Below are positions 42,514-50,164 of a stretch of DNA of 64,000 nucleotides, piece by piece (position 1 is the stretch's first letter; each line of letters opens with the position of its first letter). The notes beneath the pieces are model-generated. The model saw nothing but the letters and a program-made list of their open reading frames with translations. It did no database searches and was not told the DNA's origin. The stretch covers positions 1,054,001-1,118,000 of the forward strand of contig NZ_SNYC01000004.1 in the NCBI RefSeq assembly GCF_004362715.1, in the 5' to 3' direction. Source of the DNA: Pedobacter metabolipauper. GTDB taxonomy: Bacteria > Bacteroidota > Bacteroidia > Sphingobacteriales > Sphingobacteriaceae. The translations under genes were made by a program, and so were the position numbers.

Positions 42514-43319
42514 TGAACACACCAAAAACAGCAGTTCATTTTACCGATAATTATCTGCTCAATCCAACCAATCCGATTTCGGTAAACCTTATCGGAGCAG
42601 GTGGCACAGGCTCAAAAGTATTGACTGCCTTAATGGAAATTAACGAAAGTTTGATAGCGTTGGGACACGCAGGGTTGCAAGTCCGCCTTTGGGATGATGA
42701 TGTTATCACGAGTGCCAATTTGGGCAGACAGCGTTTTGCAGAAAGTGAAACAGGATTATACAAATCCGTTGCTTTGATCAATCGTTGCAACCGTTGGGCA
42801 GGTACAAATTGGAAAGCCAAAACAGTAAAATTTGAAAAGGATAAGTTCGGCAGATTGCCCGAAGAAGCAAGGGCAATCATTACTATTACGTGCGTGGATA
42901 ATGTACAGGCGAGGTTTGGCGTTGCTGAAATCCTTAAAGAAATAAGCTACCGCAGACACTACCAAGATGAGCCAAAATATTGGTTGGACTTTGGCAACAG
43001 CCAAGATACAGGACAAGTGATACTTTCAACCATCGGAGAGATAAAGCAACCCAATTCTGAAAAGTACGAACCGGTGGCAAGCCTGCCATTTGTTACCGAT
43101 GAATTTGGCGAATTGCTGAAGCAATCCGAACAAGAAGACAACACGCCAAGTTGCTCACTTGCCGAAGCATTGGAACACCAGGATTTGTTTATCAATTCAT
43201 CATTGACCCAAATGGGTTGCTCCTTATTGTGGAACTTGTTCCGCAGGGGAATGACTGAATACAAAGGATTTTTTCACAATCTAAAAGATTTTCGCACCCA
43301 ACCGATAAAAGTCGCTTAA
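42513..43319 (+). CDS. PRTRC system ThiF-family (E1-like) protein
   Basis: The 268-residue protein contains a Rossmann-type nucleotide loop, VNLIGAGGTGSKVLTAL (GAGGTG at residues 28-33), then LWDDDVITSANLGRQRF and the ITCVDN segment expected of ThiF/MoeB adenylating proteins. Such proteins adenylate the C-terminus of a ubiquitin-like partner. No catalytic-Cys domain or zinc site is obvious. Start codon ATG at 42513 overlaps the previous stop (TGATG). It is the last gene of the operon; a terminator lies about 150 bases downstream. Confidence 0.9.
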   Translation: MNTPKTAVHFTDNYLLNPTNPISVNLIGAGGTGSKVLTALMEINESLIALGHAGLQVRLWDDDVITSANLGRQRFAESETGLYKSVALINRCNRWAGTNWKAKTVKFEKDKFGRLPEEARAIITITCVDNVQARFGVAEILKEISYRRHYQDEPKYWLDFGNSQDTGQVILSTIGEIKQPNSEKYEPVASLPFVTDEFGELLKQSEQEDNTPSCSLAEALEHQDLFINSSLTQMGCSLLWNLFRRGMTEYKGFFHNLKDFRTQPIKVA

Positions 43320-43705
43320 ATATCGAAATCGGCGGGCAAAAATGCAATTCCTCACTTCGGTCGGAAACGCCTTTTTGCTTTTGAAAGGTGCAACCACTTT
43401 GCTAAAATGAACCGCCCGCATATTCCCTTTCCTTACATTTTACCAAACAGGTTGCGACATTATTGCGTGGGATATTCTTTATCCCATTTTTTGTTTAAAC
43501 CAACTTCTTTTCTTTCCAGACTGCGACCAAAGAAAAGAAGCAAAAGAACGTCGCTTGTTAGTTATGGTTTTAATATCTGTTAAAGCAAGGTTTTATTTTA
43601 TTAAATTTGATAACAGTCAACGATCTTAAATCCATCGAAAAGAGCCATTGATGATTGGTAAAAAATAGCTGAATTATAATAATCCAAATTAAGAATAGAC
43701 TATAA
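43320..43705. other. Non-coding gap between PRTRC operon and defence-type cargo
   Basis: 386 bases without a gene. Besides the terminator at 43468-43492 there is a perfect 12-base inverted repeat, CTTCTTTTCTTT (43504-43515) and AAAGAAAAGAAG (43529-43540), around a 13-base spacer; it has no T run. The last 150 bases are AT-rich and should hold the promoter of the large ATPase gene. Confidence 0.6.
43468..43492 (+). terminator. Intrinsic terminator of the PRTRC operon
   Basis: TGGGAT and ATCCCA pair around a seven-base loop, followed by six Ts. Confidence 0.75.
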
Positions 43706-46700
43706 ATGATTGAAAAAGAATTTGTACAACAAAGGCGTAAAGAAATTGCAGAGATTAGACATGCGGATAGTGTATATAGAGATATCCAGGCAAGGGAAGA
43801 AGAAAGAGAAGAATATGAAAAGCGCTGGTTCTGGGAGCTACTCCAAAATGCAAAAGATTCTATTGAAGAAAATCAAAGTATCAGGGTTAAGATAGAGATA
43901 ACTGATAAACAGATTTCTTTTTCGCATACTGGAAATCCATTCGAACTTGACGATATTCTGAGTCTAATTATACAAGGGTCATCGAAGAGTAATAAAGAAG
44001 GTAAAACTGGTAGATTTGGAACAGGTTTTATGACTACTTATCTTCTCTCAAAAAGGGTACGCATCACTGGAAAACTTATGGAAAATCAGGGTTGTTTTAG
44101 TTTTCTGTTAAATCGTGATGCTACAGATAACGATCATTTTTATAGATTACAATTAGAATCAAATAAAGAGTTCGACGATTCAATCCGGGAAGAAAGCTAT
44201 CTCGACACAGGCGAATTTCAGACATTATTCACTTATGAGCTAGATTCCAATGGAAAGGAAACTGCAAAAATAGGCCTCCTTTGCCTTGATGAGCTTATCC
44301 CTATTACACAGCTCTTTAATGAACAGATAGAATCTGTTACGGTAATTGAGAGCGGAACTATCAAAACTTTCTCAAAAGTTCTACTCGATACACACGAGGA
44401 AGTAGGCATTGTAGAATGGCAGATCAGTACTGTTGTGGATAGTGTTGAATGTGTCAGCTTAAAGGCGTACATTCAAAAAGATGACAAATTTGAAGCCTGC
44501 ATAATTACAGAATTACAGAAAAATAAAGAATTTATTTTTCCACTAACATCCAATTACCCTCGATTATATTACACGTTCCCACTTATTGGAACTGAAGAAA
44601 TTGGAATACCGCTCATTATCAATTCAACTAATTTTGACCCTCGTGTTGAAAGAGATGGTATTTACTTGAAAAAAATATCCGAAGACGGAAGTGAGTCTTC
44701 CAATAAAGAAATCATAAACAAAGCATTAACCAAAAGTATGCTATCCTTTGCCAATCTCTTCAAAAGCAAAAACATAAAAGGTTTATATGAGTTATTCAGC
44801 TTTGATCTCTCCAAAGACCTTAAGTGGATAGATCACGAATGGTTCACTGCTGTCAAGGACAAAGCTATCGAGCTTCTAGCGTCTGAAGAGTTTATACGTT
44901 ATAACGATGTAGATGAAAAATACAGCAGACTGAAGGATCTGACAATATCCTTCTCCGATAAAAAAGAACACATTACAGAGTTATGGAACCTTCTTTCAGA
45001 AATCAAAGACCTTCGAATTCCATTACACGTGGAGCTTTTTGATTGGATTAGAGTAGCTGAAAAAATTGCAATCATCAAGCAGAATGTAGAGAATACTTAT
45101 GATCTCGATTTTGTCTGGGGCATGAATGAACTCATTGAGACAATTGAAAAAAAAGAGTCTCTTTCTGAACTTGATGATTCGTTGAATATAAAAGGTCACA
45201 TTTGGTTGAACAGATTTTATCCTTTGGTAGTTAAAATAAAGGGACAGTTTCCACTGGGTAACAATATATCACTCAACCAAAGAGATATTTTTAGAAAAGC
45301 CGAAGGTATGAGTTGGGATATATCTAAAGATGACGAACTTGTTGCTATTTCTGATTTAATTGAACTGAACTTTGGGAGACATTTATTTTCGAGACAGATC
45401 ACTGAATTCAGCATCAGTAGTGTAGAGCGATTTTCGATCCAGAATGCGATATCTGAGCTGAAATCAGAATTAAATGATTTGACGGAAACAGATTTAGCAC
45501 ATGTAAAAAACCAAGAAGCAAGTGCGAGATTCCTGAAATGGCTTATTGTAAAAGAAAATAAAGATATTGTTAAAGACCTTAAAGTATTGACAGGAGCAAA
45601 TAAAAAGAATGAGGAAAGTTTTGGATATGACCATTTCCCAAAGACAGACCATCTTTTGTTGACTCCCAAAGCTTACTTTGAAGCCGAATTTCCACTGTAT
45701 GCCAATCTCATCAGAGATAAAGATTGTCTTAATGAGATATACAATACTTTTTTAGAAACTCACGATTATGTTTATCTAAGCAACAATGGGTTTGTACATT
45801 TGACTCCAATAGTCATAAAAACTGAGAATGCCACGGTTAAGTTGTTAGAGCATCTTCTTGTCCATGAAAATGACCTAAATTTACTGAGGGATGCGGACGG
45901 ACAGCTTAAATACAAATTTGAAGTTTCCTTTTTAGATTTCGCCTATCTAACTGCATCTGATGGACATATATATAGCCGTAACACAACACAGAAGTCAAGT
46001 CTAGAACGACTTAAATTTATGCTGACAGAAGCAGTAGACAAGGACAGACTGTTTGATGAGGATAAACAGGAAATCATACTAGAAGGATTAGAGAATCCTA
46101 TCTATTTGAGACAAAGTCTTTGGGTATACCGTGCCCGAAATCTAAACTGGATCAATGTAAAGACACAAAGTGAAGGAAGCGAAGCAAAATTTGTCAGTGA
46201 AACCCCTTCTTCAAAAAATCTCTCCGAACTTCTAAAGAATGATGAGGGATTGATAAAGACTATACGTGGTGCCAGACAACAGAGCTTTCTGAATAAATTG
46301 GGTGTCGGTGTATCTGATCTAATACGCAACACTCTTCCTTCAGATGAACTTCGATTAAGCTGGGATAAGGCCATAACCAATATGATCACAAGTGATGCAG
46401 ATCCAGAATTGGTACAGGAGATTTTTAGTGATCCAGGAATAAAGAAAGAATATGAAAGAAGACTGAATGAGAGAAAACTCATCGGTAGAAACCAATCTAT
46501 AGGCAAATTAATCGAAATACTTTTTAAAGAGTACATAGATAATCTACGGGCTAAGGGAGCTTCCCTAAATATAGAGCGAAGACCTTTTGGTAGTGATTAT
46601 ATACTTACGGAGGAATCATCTGATCTTGTCAATGCAAATAGAGAGCGTGAAGGTTTCAAAATCAATAATTGGTTGATAGAACTTAAAGCTACCGGAAAAG

Positions 46701-47041
46701 AACATGCAGCCATGACACCCTTACAAGCACAAAAAGCAACAGAAGAAAAAGATAACTACGCATTGGTCGTAGTTCCTCTTAATGGGACTGACCCCGATAT
46801 TGAATACCTAAGACTACACGCCAAAGTAATAAGTAATATAGGCCACAGGATAAACAAAATTTATCCCGACTATAATGAAGTAGAAATAAGAAAAGGCAAT
46901 CTCAATAGTGGAAAAGATGGCATTTCGGTCAACATTGAAGATCAGAATATACGGTTTAATGTCAATTCTGAAATATGGATATCAGAACATACCACTATCG
47001 AAGCTTTTGTTAAACTTATTTTTAAGGGAACAACAAATTAA
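43706..47041 (+). CDS. Sacsin/Hsp90-type ATPase fused to DUF3883-like PD-(D/E)xK end, candidate defence protein
   Basis: The 1111-residue protein has GHKL ATPase boxes near the front: WFWELLQNAKDS (about residues 40-52), FSHTGNPF (about 75) and GKTGRFGTGFM (about 100-110), the sacsin-like variant of the Hsp90 fold. The long middle is helical and unrecognised. The C-terminal part (about 930-1040) resembles DUF3883: ERRPFGSDYIL, then NWLIELKATGKEHAAM and a Gln-Lys-rich helix, which fits the Asp...Glu-x-Lys core of a PD-(D/E)xK nuclease. Large proteins with this pairing occur in defence islands and restriction-like systems, so an anti-phage or anti-plasmid role is inferred. It is a single gene, not coupled to neighbours. 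Confidence 0.82.
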   Translation: MIEKEFVQQRRKEIAEIRHADSVYRDIQAREEEREEYEKRWFWELLQNAKDSIEENQSIRVKIEITDKQISFSHTGNPFELDDILSLIIQGSSKSNKEGKTGRFGTGFMTTYLLSKRVRITGKLMENQGCFSFLLNRDATDNDHFYRLQLESNKEFDDSIREESYLDTGEFQTLFTYELDSNGKETAKIGLLCLDELIPITQLFNEQIESVTVIESGTIKTFSKVLLDTHEEVGIVEWQISTVVDSVECVSLKAYIQKDDKFEACIITELQKNKEFIFPLTSNYPRLYYTFPLIGTEEIGIPLIINSTNFDPRVERDGIYLKKISEDGSESSNKEIINKALTKSMLSFANLFKSKNIKGLYELFSFDLSKDLKWIDHEWFTAVKDKAIELLASEEFIRYNDVDEKYSRLKDLTISFSDKKEHITELWNLLSEIKDLRIPLHVELFDWIRVAEKIAIIKQNVENTYDLDFVWGMNELIETIEKKESLSELDDSLNIKGHIWLNRFYPLVVKIKGQFPLGNNISLNQRDIFRKAEGMSWDISKDDELVAISDLIELNFGRHLFSRQITEFSISSVERFSIQNAISELKSELNDLTETDLAHVKNQEASARFLKWLIVKENKDIVKDLKVLTGANKKNEESFGYDHFPKTDHLLLTPKAYFEAEFPLYANLIRDKDCLNEIYNTFLETHDYVYLSNNGFVHLTPIVIKTENATVKLLEHLLVHENDLNLLRDADGQLKYKFEVSFLDFAYLTASDGHIYSRNTTQKSSLERLKFMLTEAVDKDRLFDEDKQEIILEGLENPIYLRQSLWVYRARNLNWINVKTQSEGSEAKFVSETPSSKNLSELLKNDEGLIKTIRGARQQSFLNKLGVGVSDLIRNTLPSDELRLSWDKAITNMITSDADPELVQEIFSDPGIKKEYERRLNERKLIGRNQSIGKLIEILFKEYIDNLRAKGASLNIERRPFGSDYILTEESSDLVNANREREGFKINNWLIELKATGKEHAAMTPLQAQKATEEKDNYALVVVPLNGTDPDIEYLRLHAKVISNIGHRINKIYPDYNEVEIRKGNLNSGKDGISVNIEDQNIRFNVNSEIWISEHTTIEAFVKLIFKGTTN

Positions 47042-47126
47042 ATACAATCTTTACAGAACTTGCCTGCTGTAGAGTTTGGTTATATACACCCATGAGGAAT
47101 TTGCTGCTCTTAAACTAAAATATTTT

Positions 47127-47525
47127 TCAGCCATTGGCAGCCTTAGCCTTGTCAATGGCTTTTCTAAAATCATCCGCATCGCTACCAACCAATAAATAGC
47201 TCGAAAAACCAATATCTAAAAGATCTTTCCCAACTTTTTCGTCATCAATATCACTATGGGCAATCAGTTTTATGGTGGGATATTGTCTTTTTAATTTTTG
47301 AAATTGCTTCAGGATATGGTTATCGTAAAAATCTAGGTCAATGATGCAAGCTTCGGGAAGTTCATTTAATGAAAACAATTTCGATAGTCCGTCATCAATG
47401 CTTTCAAAACGAGATAACACTTCAATTCCTGAAGCAATGAGGTCATTGCAAATCAAATCTAAAATAGGGCTTTTATCGTTGATAAATGCGAGAGTGATTT
47501 TTTGTTGTGATGTACAAGTTTCCAT
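47127..47525 (-). CDS. Degenerate response-regulator receiver protein
   Basis: From the ATG at 47525 (METCTSQQ) the protein has 132 residues and folds as a lone receiver domain. It has the acidic start (LAFINDKSP), the presumed acceptor Asp63 in ACIIDLDFYD, and an alpha/beta end SSYLLVGSDADDFRKAI. The conserved Lys normally found after YLL is replaced by Val, so normal phosphorelay signalling is doubtful. There is no output domain and no kinase beside it. An in-frame ATG at 47624 would run through an inverted-repeat region and is not used. It is probably a regulator of the element acting through protein contacts. Confidence 0.72.
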   Translation of the reverse strand: METCTSQQKITLAFINDKSPILDLICNDLIASGIEVLSRFESIDDGLSKLFSLNELPEACIIDLDFYDNHILKQFQKLKRQYPTIKLIAHSDIDDEKVGKDLLDIGFSSYLLVGSDADDFRKAIDKAKAANG

Positions 47526-47593
47526 AATATTGTCAGATTTTGAGTTAATGGAGCTTCCTGCACAAAAAAAGAAAGCGCAGGCAACTACACTTA

Positions 47594-47709
47594 CCGCACA
47601 TTGAGGTACTGGTATACCCGACAACGAATAAGCGAGCGCCCACGCCTATGGCATGAGCGTTCTTCCTTATTGTCCCGTTGTCTAAAAATTACCAGTTTTC
47701 AATGTGGGA
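47594..47709. repeat. Long imperfect inverted repeat
   Basis: The outer arms are CACATTGA...ACTGGT (47597-47612) against ACCAGT...CAATGTG (47691-47707). The next pairings inward are GACAACG with CGTTGTC and AATAAG with CTTATT, around a GC-rich core containing ACGC/GCGT. The whole 115-base stretch can fold into one interrupted hairpin. It sits just upstream of the receiver-domain gene (minus strand) and ahead of the two HTH genes' 3' end. Confidence 0.65.
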
Positions 47710-47799
47710 CTTAAAGTAAAAACACTTTAAGATTTCTATATTTTACATAGCAAAGATACTAAAGTCGTTCCGATAGAAACATAGTCAAAACAAAATTAA

Positions 47800-48105
47800 T
47801 TACAAGCATTGCCTATGATTAGTCACATAATTTTGTTCCAAGACGGTTAGAATATCACTTTCTTTATAAATTATCTTACCCCCAATTTGTATAAATGGCA
47901 GGATATTATCATCACGATATTGCTGTAAAGTCCTTTTGCTGATATGTAGCAGCCTACACACATTTTCGCCCGACAAGTATATTTCTCCATTCATTACAGG
48001 ACGATAGTTTTTCAATATTTCTTCAACTCGATTTCTCAACTGCATTATCATTTGCTGTTGTTCTATTAATTCTTCAGCTTCATTCGTCAGTAAATCCATT
48101 GTCAT
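47800..48105 (-). CDS. Helix-turn-helix (excisionase/MerR-like) protein
   Basis: The 101-residue protein has a helical, Glu/Gln-rich front and a C-terminal HTH_17-type domain: LSGENVCRLLHISKRTLQQYR, then ILPFIQIGGKIIYKESDIL. This form is typical of the excisionase-like regulators carried in pairs by Bacteroidetes conjugative elements. It probably binds element DNA to control excision or transfer gene expression. Its start overlaps the stop of the preceding HTH gene (ATGA). Confidence 0.85.
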   Translation of the reverse strand: MTMDLLTNEAEELIEQQQMIMQLRNRVEEILKNYRPVMNGEIYLSGENVCRLLHISKRTLQQYRDDNILPFIQIGGKIIYKESDILTVLEQNYVTNHRQCL

Positions 48106-48392
48106 TGGTATTTGTAGGGTTGTCCGGCTTCGAGCAAAGCCTGCACATCCGAAAGTTTATAATAATTCTTGCGGTTCAGTTTGGAATATGGCAGAAGCTC
48201 TTTGTCCTTATAGGTCTGCAAAGTCCGTTTGGTAATATTCATCATCAGGCACACTTCCTGGTTATCGAGCCACTTTTCTTCTTTGAAAATCGGTGTGTAT
48301 TTTTTCGTTGCGTTTTCGGTCATTTCCAAAAGTTCCTTCAACTCATTTTTCATTCCGTCCAATGCGGATTTTTGTATTGCGATAACTTCCAT
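48102..48392 (-). CDS. Helix-turn-helix (excisionase/MerR-like) protein, paralogue
   Basis: The 96-residue protein has the same layout as its neighbour: a helical front (KSALDGMKNELKELLEMTE) and an HTH_17-type domain with LDNQEVCLMMNITKRTLQTY, then LLPYSKLNRKNYYKLSDV. The two arose by duplication or are a standard pair. It is first in the two-gene unit. Confidence 0.85.
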   Translation of the reverse strand: MEVIAIQKSALDGMKNELKELLEMTENATKKYTPIFKEEKWLDNQEVCLMMNITKRTLQTYKDKELLPYSKLNRKNYYKLSDVQALLEAGQPYKYQ

Positions 48393-48521
48393 AATCTGCT
48401 CAATTTTTCTGTGGAAGTCTAAATTAAAGACGCTTAATGCAGTGTTGGAGATTGTTGTAGAGTTTGGCTTCGAGAGGTAGTATTTGTCGTCACGATATAA
48501 ATCTCACGATAGTTTATTTTG

Positions 48522-48529
48522 TAAATTTG
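48522..48529 (+). promoter_or_regulatory. Exact -7 element for the two-gene cassette
   Basis: TAAATTTG matches TAnnTTTG 34 bases before the start codon at 48563. No TTTG is seen at the right distance upstream. Two copies of TCACGATA (48490-48497 and 48504-48511) lie where a -33 element would be, which could be an operator. Confidence 0.4.
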
Positions 48530-48562
48530 AAAAATATAGGTTACTGATAAATTAATTTTTAA

Positions 48563-50164
48563 ATGGCAGTGTTACAAAAAGGCAATTCAAATTATCCGTT
48601 TTGGGGAGCATCAATAAATCTAATCACTGGACTTGACCCGTTAGGACTTCAAACAACATCAGAGGCCACCTATGCTACTATGTTGCCAGGTATTTCTAAT
48701 TTGACAAACCGACTTCGTTATTATGGTTTTTATTGCTGGCTGTTAGATTTTTATTTCAAAAATGAAAAGCAAGGAAACTCAAAACAACAATACCGTTTTA
48801 TCCGCAGAGCTGAATTGATGATTGCCATAATTATGCAAAGCGAGCGTAAAGGAGTTCAACAGATAACAGGAAGTAACTTTGCTTCAAACCTAATAAATAC
48901 AGCTGAGGAAACTTATTTTGACTTAGCCGAAGGAGCAGACAAAGACAACACCGATAAAAATGTTTATTGGAAATATCCGTCTGGTGCATTCGGACAATAT
49001 TATTACGGAGCAATGCAGGCACTTTCCTTAATTATTACAGCAATAAATGATGATGGTGATGTTATTTACAACATTAGTAAACCACACCCAAGACAAAAAG
49101 TTTCTGGGAAACAATTAGCCGAGGCTTTTGAAGTTTCATTGTCACCACAAATAAAAGAATTGTTTTACAGTAACATCAAAAAAGGAAAACTTTACCAATC
49201 TGATATTTCAGAACTTATAAAATATTTTGCGATTGAGACGATAGAAACAGGAAATGCTGAATGGCAACTATATGTGGAAATGCTTTTGGACAAAGACGAA
49301 CCAAGTCAAGAAATGGAAGAACGTTTTACTTTTCACAGAAGGGAAACAATTTTATCACTCTTAAATACAGCTGTTAAAAATGAAAATAATTACGACTGGT
49401 ATAGATTTCTATTGGAAAGTTACCGAAAGAAATTGGGAACAAATAGTTATCCTGAAACGGAAACTAATATTGGTTGGTACTGCTATCAATTAAATGAGTA
49501 TTGGCAGTACAGTTGCGGAACAATATTTTGGGCTGTATTACAACATCTTTACAATTTTCAACAAGACCAATATCTGCCATTGTTTGTAAAGAAATTTTCA
49601 AGCAGTATTACAAATGAAATATGCAAAGAGCTAAAGCAAGCCATAGAGCCAACAAGTTCACTTGCAGAAATTTTGGTGTTAATCACTGATACAGAAGACG
49701 AAGAAAACATCAAAAGGGAAATTGATGCAACAAACGACCCTGTTATGGCAGCAAAATATGGCTTTATGCTTTTGCTTCAAATATTCAAGAATAATAGAGA
49801 GCAACTTCATCCATTGAAAGAATTTATGAGCAGAAAAAAGATAGAAAGGGATGGGAATATGGTTGATGGCATCTTGACAGTTCACACAGCAGAAAATGAT
49901 ACACTTCAAGATTTTGTTGAACAATTTATTTTACGCAAAATTATTTACAGGCACTCAATGGTTGCACTCAGAAAAATGGGCAACGGCTCACAGGCTACCT
50001 ACAAATTTTTTATTGAGGAACAATACATCCGTTTCATAGATACATTTCCACCAAGAAACACATCGCCAAGAATGAACGCCTTGCAAAACATAATGTTTGA
50101 TTTACAGGTAATCAACGACCAAAGGGTTTTATCGCCATTACATAAGAAACTTTTGATTGACTGA
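48563..50164 (+). CDS. Unknown 533-residue protein, first gene of a coupled two-gene cassette
   Basis: The protein begins with a cytoplasmic-looking segment, WGASINLITGLDPLGLQTTSE, followed by MLPGISNLTNRLRYYGFYCW (about residues 39-58). That Pro-Gly-x-Ser, Thr-x-Arg-x-Arg-Tyr pattern recalls DUF6361-type proteins found beside phospholipase-D-like genes; this similarity is from memory and weak. The rest is mostly helical, with no ATPase, protease or nuclease motif. No signal peptide or transmembrane helix is evident. Its stop overlaps the start of the PLD-type gene as TGATG, so the two are made together. Function unknown; a sensor or adaptor for the downstream nuclease is an inference. Confidence 0.75.
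   Translation: MAVLQKGNSNYPFWGASINLITGLDPLGLQTTSEATYATMLPGISNLTNRLRYYGFYCWLLDFYFKNEKQGNSKQQYRFIRRAELMIAIIMQSERKGVQQITGSNFASNLINTAEETYFDLAEGADKDNTDKNVYWKYPSGAFGQYYYGAMQALSLIITAINDDGDVIYNISKPHPRQKVSGKQLAEAFEVSLSPQIKELFYSNIKKGKLYQSDISELIKYFAIETIETGNAEWQLYVEMLLDKDEPSQEMEERFTFHRRETILSLLNTAVKNENNYDWYRFLLESYRKKLGTNSYPETETNIGWYCYQLNEYWQYSCGTIFWAVLQHLYNFQQDQYLPLFVKKFSSSITNEICKELKQAIEPTSSLAEILVLITDTEDEENIKREIDATNDPVMAAKYGFMLLLQIFKNNREQLHPLKEFMSRKKIERDGNMVDGILTVHTAENDTLQDFVEQFILRKIIYRHSMVALRKMGNGSQATYKFFIEEQYIRFIDTFPPRNTSPRMNALQNIMFDLQVINDQRVLSPLHKKLLID

Noticed and set aside
43504..43540. Perfect 12-bp inverted repeat as a second terminator
   Set aside because: There is no T run and a real terminator lies just upstream; kept only as an unexplained inverted repeat.
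47526..47624. N-terminal extension of the receiver protein
   Set aside because: It reads through the edge of the inverted-repeat region and gives a Cys-rich segment unlike receivers.
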